NCBI GenBank assembly: GCA_029721435.1
Contig: CM056578.1
Span: forward strand, 16,318,411 to 16,382,410
DNA from: Gymnothorax reevesii
Lineage: Eukaryota; Chordata; Actinopteri; Anguilliformes; Muraenidae
Length of the DNA stretch: 64,000 nucleotides
Direction: 5' to 3'
Below the pieces are notes generated by a model. It was not told the DNA's origin and made no database searches. It saw only the letters and a list, made by a program, of their open reading frames with translations. Shown piece by piece: positions 14,161 to 23,899 of this stretch; position 1 is the stretch's first letter, and every line of letters starts with the position of its first letter. The translations under genes were made by a program, and so were the position numbers.

Positions 14161-15079
14161 CTACAATGTTGTGAAAAAGTAATTGCCCCCTTCCTGGTTT
14201 CCTCTATTTTTGCGTATTTATCATGCAAAATTAAGTTTTTTAAAACAATTTCATTTATCAAAGAAAAAAGCTATCTAACCCCCGCCTGGCCATACGTGAA
14301 AAAGCAGTTGCCTCCATATAAACTAAATCAACCAATTAAACAAATTTTATTGACAACTGGGTTCAGTTTCTCTAAACGTGCCCAGGTATGCTCACTGCCA
14401 GCCTTGTGGATACATCACTTAAATAGAACCTATCTGGCAATGTGCAATAGGCAAAAAAGCAGCACATAATGCCATGATCTAATGAAATTCAAAAACAGAT
14501 GAGAGAGACAGTTGTCAGTATTGAAAGGCTTACAAAGCTTTTTGTAAGGCTCTGGAACGCCAACCAACCATGATGAGAGCCATTATATACAGACGGAGAA
14601 AACTTGGAACAGTAGTGAATCTCGCCAGGAGTGGCCAGCCTACCAAAATTCCTTCAATAGCGCAGTGACAAATCATCCAAGAGGCCACAAAACACCCCAG
14701 ACAACTCCTAATGAAGTACCAGCCTTACTTTCCCCAGTTAAGGTCAGTGATCACGATTCCGCAATAAGAAAGAAACTGGACAAAAATGGCATGCATGGGA
14801 GAGCTGCAATGTGAAGACCACTGCTGACCAAAAAAACACTAAGGCTCATCTCACATTTGCCAAAATACATCTTGATGACCCCCGCAACTTTGGGGGTCAA
14901 AAGTGGAACTTTCTGGAAAACAGGTTCCATTACATCAAGTGTAAAACTAACATAATATTACACAATGAGAACATCAGAACAACAGTCAAACACAGTGGTT
15001 GTAGTGTGAGGGTCTGGGGCTGTTTTGAAGAAATAGAAGAAATTGGGAAGGGGGCAAACACTTTTTCACAGCACTGCAG
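14161..15079 (+). mobile_element. Tc1-like DNA transposon fossil
   Basis: Terminal inverted repeats are visible: GTGAAAAAGTAATTGCCCCC at 14170-14190 and, at the right end (15051-15079), the complement of GTGAAAAAGTGTTTGCCCC. They match at about 24 of 29 positions. Between them is a decayed transposase frame on the plus strand. The body is about 0.9 kb, shorter than the roughly 1.6 kb of intact fish Tc1-like elements, because most of the catalytic half is missing. It lies antisense within the probable ebf1 3' UTR. A clean TA duplication is no longer readable. Confidence 0.85.
14510..15050 (+). pseudogene. Remnant of Tc1-like transposase
   Basis: Recognisable pieces on the plus strand are a degenerate helix-turn-helix part (RRRKLGTVVNLARSGQPTK, from about 14597), then KAHLTFAKIHLDD in the frame beginning near 14811, and TVKHSGCSVRVWGCF near 14985-15030, which corresponds to the block before the second catalytic Asp of DD34E transposases. 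The segment that should carry the first Asp (the W-x-D-E-T-K block) is deleted between DDPRNFGG and WNFLENR. Everything after GCF is lost: the frame jumps straight into the right inverted repeat, so no catalytic residue remains. In-frame stops also occur upstream. It cannot encode an active enzyme. Confidence 0.8.
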
Positions 15080-15461
15080 GATTAATCTGTTTAGGTGAGC
15101 GTGACCCTAATCTGCCTTCATACAGATGCAGAGAACTCAGATGAAAGTGTGAAGACAAGTGACACAGTGAGAATGGCGAATGAATGGGGATCGCATTTGA
15201 GACTGGCAACTTCATGTATTAAAGGATATTTCTGTCCGACAGCATGTGACAAACTACATTTATGTTTTTTTTTTTTAAGTCAATAGGATAAAATTATTTT
15301 TGAATAAAAGAAAAAAAAAATTATATAAATAAATACCCATTACAAAACAGGCTAAATTTAAATACACAATGCATTGGCATTGCCTTCTGTTAAGACACCA
15401 GACAGTGATAGTCGGTTATTTTAGGGCTATTGGCAACAACAACATAGGCAACAACCTATGC

Positions 15462-15471
15462 TCCCTTGGGA
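15462..15471. promoter_or_regulatory. Perfect EBF consensus site (TCCCTTGGGA)
   Basis: The ten bases fit the palindromic EBF recognition sequence TCCCNNGGGA exactly. The site lies about 1 kb past the canonical ebf1 stop codon, inside the probable 3' UTR. A site of this length can occur by chance in tens of kilobases, so function is only a suggestion. Confidence 0.3.
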
Positions 15472-16497
15472 CTTCAAAAAGCCCGGGACAAAGCCAGTGT
15501 TCGACTACAGACTGCTCAGGCAACATATAGCATGGCTGAAAGCCCTATGATGTGGCACTTTCCACTAATTTCCGCGAAGAAAAGCCTTCACAAGCGCTTT
15601 TATGGCAGCTGTGTGTTTGTAGGTTTTTTTTTTTTTTTTTAATATGAGGCGAAGGAGCTGAGGGAAAAATGAACTCTAAGAAAACGGCCCGTGAAACAGA
15701 ATGGCAATGATCTGCTGCGTCGGCGGTTTGTCCGTCATCAACATCTGCTGCATGAGGTGCGGTGCGCCGGGAGAGTATCAATAACTTCACAGATCAGCTC
15801 GTCTCTTGCCTTTTGTGAAACGTCGGCGCTTTGTTGGGATGCCAGCGATCCGGCCGAATTGAAACTGCTGTAGGCACCTGTTATCGTTGGCTGGGAGTGA
15901 TGCCACAATCCCCTCGCGGTAATTCCGGAACCCCATTACAGGGTTCCATATTACCGTGTTTTATAATGCTCACAGCCTTAGCGCCAGTCATTCGGGAACA
16001 GCTAAGCCACCTTTGCTTCTGCCGCATACATTGACTTTCTAAATAAATAAAACTTGCGTGTACTTTGCGTATGACACAGCTATCAAAAGTGAGAAGTCTT
16101 TGAGGGAAAAAACAAAAAATCAAAACATAAGTCGGAGGAAGAGCATGACTTTTTCCAGGAAAAAAAAAAAGCATAAAAATGAAAAAAGGCATGAAATCGC
16201 CCGTCTCATGGCCAGCCGAAGGGGAGGACAGGCCAGTTTGTGGATTTTCGTTTCTCATGTAGCTCCTTCCATCATAAAAACGTATAACAATGTTTACAAA
16301 TTTAAAAAGCAGGGAAAGTTGCAGCGAGTGTTCATTTTTTTGTTCACATATCATTGCTTAAAAAAACAACAACAACAACAACAACAAGGCCTGAGTTAGA
16401 CTTCATTTCTTCATTTTGATTTAATCCACGTCCAGAGTCCAGGAACTCAAACCCGCGAGGTCAGTCGTATCGCTCTCCTCCTCTGTCGGAAAATCCT

Positions 16498-16529
16498 CTA
16501 CATCGGCGGTACAATCATTCCTGGAATCA
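16498..16529 (-). CDS. ebf1: ebf1 canonical last coding exon (equivalent of human exon 16)
   Basis: The minus strand shows a pyrimidine-rich tract, an AG acceptor (TGTTGAACAG), then 32 coding bases ending in TAG. With the G left over from exon 15 it reads VIPGMIVPPM-stop, matching the highly conserved AISGMIVPPM C-terminus of EBF1 from vertebrates with two changes (A to V, S to P). The phase (two bases completing a split codon) agrees with the end of 20622-20816. The ending closes the C-terminal transactivation tail; no separate function of these ten residues is visible. The exon lies about 3.5 kb downstream of an alternative last exon at 20007-20074, so the two are probably mutually exclusive ends. 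The frame is too short to be found by ordinary gene finding; the call rests on the GMIVPPM match and on the splice signals. Confidence 0.9.
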
Positions 16530-17040
16530 CTGTTCAACAGAAAAAAGAGGGCTAATCATTGAAAATTCAATAGATTACAAAACATGGATTGTACTGTATA
16601 TTTGTGACACAGAACACATAACTCAGACATAAAAAATGCTGAACATACTTTAGAAGCCATATAGTAAGTAAAGTGTGTTTAAAGCGATCTGCTTATTTTT
16701 CAGAAATTAAAAGTCATTTCTCAGTGCTGCTGTAAGCTGATGAGGATTCAGGAGTCGTGGTGCAGTACAGTAAGCACTGAGGGAAGAGACATGACATCTC
16801 AAGGATGAGGGAGAGCATATTTATGACATCAAAATAATAAAAAGAACTGATTCTGCTTTGGGATCCATAGTATCCCAATGCTAAGCTGAAATTGTAATAT
16901 TTTTGGATGAAAAAAGACCACAGACAGTGAGGTTTCAGGAGGAGATGACATGTCTCTTATTTTACCGAAGAGTACAAATTGATTGGCTGGGCTAATATAG
17001 AAGCAAACTCATTTTTCATCCATCAATATATTATGTAGCC

Positions 17041-17335
17041 TATTTTGGCGGAAGCCTGTGCCAGCCAGCATCCATTGGACAAGAGTCAGGAGTGTGAGCC
17101 GGGTTGGTTTCCACTCCAGCACAAGGATAAAGCTCTATTCTCTCACAAACTCCACCCCATGGGTCATCTACAGCCTCCTGTGCTGGTGTGTGTTCAGACT
17201 GAGGAGAGAAACCCAAGCGAGCACCAGGAGGACTCGCAAAGCCCATACAGAAAGGGCTCAGGTTTGGGGTCAAACCCATGACCTTCTTGCCATGGGACAA
17301 CAACCCCACCCACTGCGCCTACCAACCATCTGATA
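17041..17335 (-). mobile_element. tRNA-like SINE-type repeat
   Basis: On the minus strand the block starts near TAGGCGCAGTGGGTGG, which resembles a pol III A box, followed about 50 bp later by GGGTTTGACCCC, which resembles a B box. It continues with CTGAGCCCTTTCTGTATGGG and other wording of a repeat very common in fish genomes. No poly(A) or flanking duplication is clear. A related fragment lies at 57080-57310. Confidence 0.6.
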
Positions 17336-17676
17336 CTCATTTCATTGGACCCATTGTGAGGACCTTCAGTTTTCTGGCTGATGCGGAGCGGTGCTACATT
17401 AGATCTGATGTGTGGGAACCACCTGAGTTCACACAATATAAGCTCATTCTTCCAGGTCGGTGGTGGTCAGGCGCTGATAGAATAAGGTTTGCGGCCAGAG
17501 AGGATCTTTCTGCTTTCATCTTCTTGCCTCAGAAGCTAAAAAAACTGCTTATTGCCGCAGTTTGAATTGACGTAATTTTGCTATTCGCTGACAAACAGAA
17601 ACATAGTAAAGTTCTGCCTGCAGACATCTGCATCTATAGTACTCTCCCCTCACTGCTGCTGATAAAGTGAAGAACA

Positions 17677-18050
17677 CAGACACACACACATACACGCACG
17701 CGCGCGCGCACACACACATCCTTGTACTTCAATCCTTTTGAGGACATTACATTGACTTCCATTAATTTTTTTTTTGTGTGTCTCTACAGCCTTGCCCTGA
17801 TCTTAATAATAAGCAACACAGGCTTAGCTAACCCAAACCCATACCCTAACCTTAACCTATCTCTAATTCTAACTTTAGCACTAACCTAAACCTATCTGTA
17901 ATTCTAACTTTACCCCTAACCTAAACTTAGAGGATACAATTTCCCTTTGTAGTCGTGAGGACAGGTGAAAGTCTCCTCACTTCCCAATAATGTAGCCACT
18001 CTGATGGAAAAAAATGTTTTCTTGTCTTCACAGTGTAGCAAGTACAAGAA
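17677..18050. repeat. Second copy of microsatellite-bounded TAACCC-like repeat
   Basis: A (CA)/(CG) tract at 17677-17718 is followed by TTTTGAGGACATTACATTGA, a TAACCC/TAACTT-rich core at 17826-17935, and GTCGTGAGGACAGGTGAAAG, ending at the TG tract of 18051. The order matches the copy at 9700-10095. The core resembles telomere repeats only loosely. Confidence 0.6.
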
Positions 18051-18335
18051 CATGTGTGTGTTTGTGCGTGTGTGTGTGTATGAGTGTATGTGAGATGTGC
18101 GCTTGTGTGTTCGTGTGCGAATGTATGTGCGTGCGCGCCAGTGTGTGCGTGCGCAAGTGTGTGTGTATGTGTGTGCAATTGTTTGCGTGTGTGTTACTAG
18201 TGTGAAAACATACGAACACGCACACACATGCACATCCGACATACACACAGACAGACATACACGGACACACACGCACATGCGCACAAACACGCGCACAACC
18301 ACACACGCTCACACAGCCACACACACACACCAGTG
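18051..18335. repeat. Converging TG-rich and CA-rich tracts (large imperfect inverted repeat)
   Basis: About 145 bp of TG/CG-rich DNA (18051-18200) is followed directly by about 130 bp of CA/CG-rich DNA (18212-18335). The arms are complementary in kind and could fold into a long imperfect hairpin with a loop near GTTACTAGTGTGAAAAC. Long frames across it are pure low complexity. Confidence 0.85.
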
Positions 18336-19402
18336 ACCTTATGAATCCCCATGGAGTCCTTTTTTAATTCCAACAAGGCCAGGACACTTTGAAAATTGAC
18401 TGGGATTTAGAAGATTGCAGACAGAGAGAAATCAATAGGAGGCCAATAAGTTTTATGAAAAAATCCGGTGGGGGTGGAGGGATGATTAACTCGGAGGTCC
18501 TTTGAAGCATTTCCTGTACGCTACAGCCGCACTACAGCAGAAGAGGGAATCATGGGGCATTTTGTTTTTGTTTCTTTCTTTCTTATTGTTTCTATTCATG
18601 AAGCCAGAAAACTCACACACCTGGGCCACAACATTGAGTGAAAGAGCCCAGTTCAAACACTGGGTGTGTTTCAATTGCCCTTAGAAAAGCACAAAATCTA
18701 AATATTAAGATAAATAACCGGTGATGGAAAGATGCAAATTTTGAAAAACCTCTCAAATATCGCTGAGAAGTTTTTACGCTCTCATGAGGTGGTTCTTCAG
18801 ACATGTCGATGTTGCAGTATTTGCAGAAGTGGGATGGAAACACTTTTTTCTGTATTTATGAGTCACGCTCCCTACACGCAACAGGTTCTGACCCAGTCCT
18901 GAACATCCACCTTCAGTCGAAAAGAGTATCGTGAGTTTTACGAGAATTACGAGGTTTATTCTCAAAACATTCTCGAATGGAAACGAAACTTGCAATTGTG
19001 CTTTGTCAAATTATTTTAAAACTGCTAAACTATAATGGAAACTTACGACTGTAGAAACTGTGAATAGAACTATTTCCTGCCCAATATGGGATTTTTGAGA
19101 CCAATTCTGATTTCATGCTGGGGGGGAATTCATTGATTACTGATACGACTACTTCCTTAGCAGGGGCAAATAAAGATAACAATGCAAGTTAACAATATAT
19201 ATCGGCCGACCGATATATCAGCTGTGCACTGAATGGAACACATAACTCTGCATTTGCTTAATGTCTTTCTCTCACATTTCTTCTGGCCGAGGGAGACAAA
19301 ATATCAGTGAAATGAACTGGCTCAACCGAGCTGATTGGCGGGAAGAACCCATGGCCATTCTCCAGACTAAAGCAGAGCCCACTGTTCCTGCCTTTGTGTG
19401 CG

Positions 19403-19460
19403 AATTTTGTGTGCATGTGTGTGTGCGTGTGTGCGTGCACGCGTGTGTGCACGTGTGTAT
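19403..19460. repeat. TG/CG-rich microsatellite
   Basis: Imperfect TGTGTGCGTG units. Confidence 0.85.
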
Positions 19461-19928
19461 GGAGAGTCTGCATGTGTGCGTGCCAGAGATTTGGGACCTC
19501 CAGCCTTAGGGGGACATCCAAATCCATCTCGCTTGTCTTTGCTGAGGAATGAAGCAATTCTGTTATTATTCTGCTATAATTTCTTCTTCCTCTAGTCAAG
19601 ACACAATTTTACACACAATCCAGACAGACAGCAGCTCTGGGCTGAACATGCGCCGATTCCAGCATTAAGGCAATAATTCAGGGCCAGCATTAGCACAGAT
19701 CCATGCCAGAAGTGCTGCTTATCTGAGAGGGCAGGCCAACAAGCCAATGGAGATTACAAGCCCCTGCCTCTCAAGAAGTCAAAAAAAGGCAAAAAGTTAT
19801 TTCTAGCTTTTTAGGCAGGAGCACCCTGTCCCAGTGATTTTTCTTTGAGTCTACAGATGATAACAGTACAAAAGAGAGGAAAGATGGAGGAATGGGTTGA
19901 TAGATGAATGTGGAGGCAGAGGAAAGGA

Positions 19929-20016
19929 TGGGGTTGAGGGAGTGGTGCGAGGTTAACGTACGTCAGGGGAAGTGGGGTTGAGGGAGTGGTGCGAGGTTAA
20001 CGTACGTCAGGGGAAG
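19929..20016. repeat. Perfect 44-bp tandem duplication over the alternative stop codon
   Basis: Two adjacent identical 44-bp units, 19929-19972 and 19973-20016, each start TGGGGTTGAGGGAGTGGTGC and end GTCAGGGGAAG. The second unit (the upstream one on the minus strand) overlaps the last bases and the TGA of the alternative ebf1 exon; the first unit repeats them in the following untranslated DNA. Perfect identity implies a recent event. Confidence 0.95.
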
Positions 20017-20074
20017 CCCAGGCCCTGCAGTGAGCTGGTGGTGGAGTACTTGCTAGAGTCCACAAAAGACTGCT
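20007..20074 (-). CDS. ebf1: Candidate alternative last coding exon of ebf1
   Basis: On the minus strand a very long pyrimidine tract ends in CTCTCAG, followed by 68 bases that take the split codon from exon 15 in the right phase and read E, Q, then SFVDSSKYSTTSSLQGLGFP and a TGA at 20007-20009. The peptide is Ser/Thr-rich, like the rest of the C-terminal activation tail. Used in place of 16498-16529, it would replace the conserved VPPM ending with about 22 residues. A possible donor (GACGTACGT) lies just after the stop, so it might instead be a stop-containing cassette exon. What is seen: acceptor, phase, open frame and stop. What is inferred: that it is transcribed. I do not firmly recall this C-terminus from a database entry and cannot search. 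Confidence 0.6.
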
Positions 20075-20150
20075 CTGAGAGAGAGGAGGCAGGGAGGGAG
20101 GGAGAGAGAGGAGGAAGGGAGAGAGGGAGAGAGAGATAACGGTGTTAATA
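20075..20150 (-). promoter_or_regulatory. ebf1: Polypyrimidine tract and branch-point-like site of the alternative exon
   Basis: On the minus strand about 65 consecutive bases (20075-20136) are nearly all C or T and end in CAG. Just upstream, 20144-20150 reads TATTAAC, close to the branch-site consensus, about 70 bases from the acceptor. This is far stronger than the tract in front of the canonical last exon. Confidence 0.55.
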
Positions 20151-20621
20151 ACAGACAAAGCAGTGACAGAAGAGGGAGGGGGGTGAGTATGGTGAGGGAT
20201 GGGCAGAGGGTTTTGTTGAAGTTACTTATGCATGCTGGGTAGGCGGGGGTGAAGCTAGGAATTCTGGGCCACCTGACTGAATACTGCATGGCACCCTCCA
20301 TCCCAGGGTACATTTTAGGGGTCTTCTCCAGCTCTGGACCCTCTTTGCTGTGGTTCAGGTTGCAGTGTGGTAACAGCAGCAAGGTTTTTGAGCCTGGTGG
20401 CTCTTAAGCTCATATTACTCCAAAGGACATTGACCCTGCTTAGTTTCATCAACTGTTCATCCCTTCATATAAGGTGCAAATAACCTTCACTACCACCAGC
20501 ATTCACCCTGCGAGAATCTTGCGGGTGGGACCTGTTAATTGTGGGCGAGGTCAGCACTTCATGGGAGGAGCTTTTTTCTTTGTGGGCAGGGTCGGATTGT
20601 TGCCTGGGGGCAGGTTCTCAC

Positions 20622-20816
20622 CTTGCAGGCCGTTCCCATTGGTGCTGGTGCAGGTGGGGGGCGGGGAGGCCGGGGGCCGCACTACGGGGGCGAAGGCGCT
20701 CTTCTGTTTGACGGCGGACACCATGTTGGCGGGAGAGAAGGAGAAGATCCCCGATGAGCTGCTGCAGTTGGAGGGCAGGCTGGTGGAGGAGGCCATGGTG
20801 GGGCTGGAGGGAACAA
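20622..20816 (-). CDS. ebf1: ebf1 coding exon (equivalent of human exon 15), activation region
   Basis: Acceptor CCCCACGCAG, 195 coding bases, donor AAG|GTGAGA. The exon encodes [20 protein letters not shown], a [20 protein letters not shown] block, and a Pro-rich stretch with [14 protein letters not shown]. It belongs to the C-terminal Ser/Thr/Pro-rich transactivation segment of EBF proteins, which work in the nucleus as dimeric DNA-binding regulators of B-cell, neuronal and adipocyte genes. The [14 protein letters not shown] and TCTSTNGN wording fits EBF1; EBF3 has SVTLPSNCSSTHG and SCTSANGN there. The exon starts by completing an Ile codon with exon 14 and ends with one base of a split codon, which fits both the canonical and the alternative last exon. 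The opposite strand also carries a long chance frame here, ignored. Confidence 0.95.
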
Positions 20817-23559
20817 CTGCGTGGGGATGGGGGTGGGGGGGAAAGGAGAGAGCATAAGGGTCACCACACTGCTACACAGAGGCCAACCACTGCAACTACA
20901 ATTCTGGGTTAAAAAAATGAGACGTGACTGAAATGAATTATCTGAATGGCGGTACTATCTTGCTCCCATGTCAATTTTTGCTATGATCTGGAGATGATAA
21001 GAATAATAAAAAAATATAAAAAAAAAAAAACAAAAAGAAGCACAATGGAATTGTGAGTCAACATCTTTCAGGATTATTTGCTCAGTTTTAGTGTTAGTGT
21101 TAGCCTGGGATTGCTAGACCAATTGGCAAATGCAAATTAGTCAGGAACCTCTCAGTTCATTCTCGACTTCCACAGGATGTTATAGGCTCAGACTAAAATG
21201 ATTATGGATGCAACTGGATTGACCAAAAACCAATCAGAACTGATGAAATATGAGCTTGTTACCCCCCACTGAATAGCAGTTTATAGAAGATAACTAGCAA
21301 ATACTAACGTTAATATAAAAAGCCGCATGAATTGTGACCAGCTGCTTTTGTATTGGTGTTCATAATGTAGTTAATTTTTACTCACATTAGCAAGCTAACT
21401 TCCGTAACTACCAGTAGGCTACTAGGCTAGGTACCAATTACCCATGTCCAATTCATATCTCTTCTAGTTCAAAATAATACTCTCACGTTTGGTATGACAT
21501 GATTTAGAGGCCAACATTTAACCCTTCAGCACCCAGCTTGAACAAAACCAAACATGACTGCTCTTCCCAAGTTAATGAAGACCACTCATTTCTCATCCAA
21601 ATATGCTCAAAGTTCTTTTCAAATTACTAGTTAACCATAGCATTTAATGGTATGTAATAGTACAAACTAGTTGTTATTTATACATTTAAGCACAGATTGG
21701 ATGCATTATGTCCAGCAAAATGTTGCAGGTTTTACTTATGAAGAGCCAATAATCAGAGATATGTGATCAATTTGAATTAAAATCTTTGCTGAGGACTTAG
21801 TGCTTGTGATTTTCATTAGCGATTAACAGTCTCTCTAATAATGACTAATAATGGCCGCCATCATAATTTCCGCAGCCCATGGAAGCCTGTTCACACGTCA
21901 CAGTTGTTATTGTTTCACATTTAATTTTAATAGCACTATTTCAGCAATGCCTTGTACTAAGGGCACGATTCCCACATGAAGGCCAAACCAATTAATTAAA
22001 GAAAATTGAAATTACAAAACGCTACCCTCTCAATCCACCACCATCCTAAAACCCCCTCCCCCCCAATCTGGGACTGATTAAATGTGCCTGCATGGCATCT
22101 GCAAGCCTCTTAAAATACTTGTTAACATTGTAGAATCAAAAGTGCTAAAATTGTATTGCTACTCTTCCAATTAGTTTATTGATTTAATTAAGGGTCTTTA
22201 ATTTAGAGGCAAAAGTAGAAGGTTCATGCTCTACTTGTCATTATAGAATGCCCTACTGAAATGCTTTTTAATTTTTTCCCCTATTGGAGGGGTTATACAC
22301 AGAAGGTTAAAACTTGTCCTTTTCAGAAGCACAATCACAAATATGTGATATGAATTCTCCTTCACAGAAAACTCAAATGAACATGTAACAGTCATTACCG
22401 TAGACTCAGATCAGTGCAGGTCTAGAGGGAGTACACTGACCAAGAATGTTAACAAAACATTCCAAATATGTACTCCGAAATAGTTCTATCACACTGCAGA
22501 ATTATGAAAAAAGAAAAAAAAAATTCCAAGAAGAATATTTTCTCCAAAGGATTAAAGGGACAGGCCAAAGCCCACTTGAGGGCGAACTATAAAGAGCACA
22601 GCATTGCGCTGAATGTCCACACAAAGTTTTTATTTGTCACATTATAGACCGATTATTGACCCTCCTTGCAGTCTTAATGTTTAGAGATGTTCCTGTGATG
22701 TTTTTTTTCTGGATTTGATTTGCGTTTCGTAAATCTGTGACTTCTCAGCTCTTTCATACTGCGTGTTTTCCCCTGTCGAAATCATAACCAGCAAACACAA
22801 GACGAGGTACAGCCGTCCTCTCTCTCTTGTTTTAACAATGAGCCAAAAAAACTCTTCGCATGCTTCAGCGTTTCAAGGTGATGTCACGAGTGCCCCTCCA
22901 CATATCCATCACCACCCGCCCGCACAGATTCATCAGAGTCGCCATTTCATCAGCCTCATCAGCCAGCACCACCAGTATCTGGACTCCATGGGGGGGATTA
23001 ATTATGCTGCTGCTCGGGGTTTATGCCTCTCGATTACAAATCTGCCTGTCAGTCTAAGTGCCAAAGACTTTCTACACCAAGATTTTATCTCTGCATCATC
23101 TGTAAAGTAAACAATTATCCTCACTTCATTCACTTTGCCTCTACTGATAAGGAAATGGGGAAAAAGATCTGAATATCAGATTAAAGGGAGGGTAACGATA
23201 GCAAAACGATTTTTTTGGGAGTCGAAAAAGTCTCTAAAAAAATCCCATTTGGCTCACAGCTCATATTTCAGTTTGCTACTTTTTTTTCTCACGTATGTGT
23301 GTGCGTGTGCGTGCGTGTGCGCGTGTGTGTGTGTGTGTGTGTGCGTGAGTACGCATATGTGTGTCTGGATGAGCATGTTAAACAGACAAACACAGAACAT
23401 AAAAAGTGCCAGGGAAAAAAACAGGGGCGGGTGAGTTTGGGGTACATGTGTAACTCTTAAAACAACATGAGAATAAGAGAGGAATAAGGCACTAGAAGTG
23501 GGCACCCATGACGCTTGGGTTTGGGACCTTCAAACAACTTTTAGGGCCCCATTAGGGTG
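20817..23559 (-). other. ebf1: ebf1 intron between exons 14 and 15, with conserved-looking blocks
   Basis: No exon seen. The parts at about 21830-22260 (TAATAATGGCCGCCATC, CCAATTAATTAAAG and similar words) and 22800-23130 (GGATTAATTATGCTGCTG within repeat-free DNA of balanced composition) look like candidate intronic regulatory elements. A chance frame on the plus strand at 22763-23110 has no recognisable domain. An 18-base A-rich run is at 21009-21030. Confidence 0.4.
23294..23350. repeat. (TG)n microsatellite with TGCG interruptions
   Basis: About 55 bp of TG/CG alternation. Confidence 0.93.
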
Positions 23560-23890
23560 GGTCAGGGTTAGAATAACAACAGCAGGGTCCTTGGTAATGG
23601 TCAGAGTTCAGGCTCTTGGTATTTATTTATGTAGGAGTAGGGTTGAGGTTCAGTCAATAGCAGTGCGATTCCGGATAAGGATATAGCGTTAGAGTTTAGT
23701 TAATAGCAGTAGGTTTAAGGGTTAGAGTATAGGGTTAGGGTTGGACAACAGCAGTTGGGTTTAGAGTTAAAATACAAGGTTAGGATGCCAGGAGCTGGGT
23801 TTACAGTTATGGTATAGGGTGAGGATGCAATGAGTAGGGTTAAGGGTCCAGGGTTGGGGTAAGATAACAGCCGTAGGGCTTCGAGCTCAT
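23560..23890. repeat. Degenerate TTAGGG-like minisatellite beside exon 14
   Basis: Units of roughly 40-45 bp each combine an AACAGCAGT-like word with GGGTTTAGAGTTA or AGGGTTAGGGTT. Copies start near 23575, 23655, 23702, 23744, 23786, 23826 and 23862. The array ends only about ten bases from the splice donor of exon 14 (23900). The telomere-like words are interspersed, not a telomere array. Confidence 0.7.
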
Positions 23891-23899
23891 GGTACTCAC

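Larger units (their letters stand above)
12000..16497 (-). other. ebf1: Probable 3' UTR of ebf1
   Basis: This stretch follows the canonical ebf1 stop codon at 16498-16500 on the minus strand. It is AT-rich, lacks conserved frames, and contains minus-strand AATAAA words (for example near 12921 within AAAATAAATAGG and near 13890 within AAATAAATAAATT). Mammalian Ebf1 messages have 3' UTRs of a few kilobases, so a transcript end around 12-13 kb is reasonable; the exact end is not visible. The interval also holds a (CT)n tract, a TG-rich degenerate minisatellite and a Tc1-like fossil, each listed separately. Confidence 0.4.

Noticed and set aside
17041..17335. Possible functional tRNA gene
   Set aside because: A-box and B-box likenesses exist but no cloverleaf can be drawn; the block matches a SINE-type repeat instead.
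17826..17935. TAACCC-like words as an interstitial telomere
   Set aside because: The words are irregular (TAACCTTAACC, TAACTTTAGC) and belong to a dispersed element with a second copy at 9700-10095.
20474..20867. Open frames of 61-127 codons overlapping exon 15 in other frames and strands
   Set aside because: They are shadows of the GC-rich ebf1 exon 15 (20622-20816), whose splice sites and family match decide the true frame.
22763..23110. Plus-strand frame of 115 codons
   Set aside because: No known domain and no splice or promoter context; the length is within chance. Kept only as a possible regulatory block.
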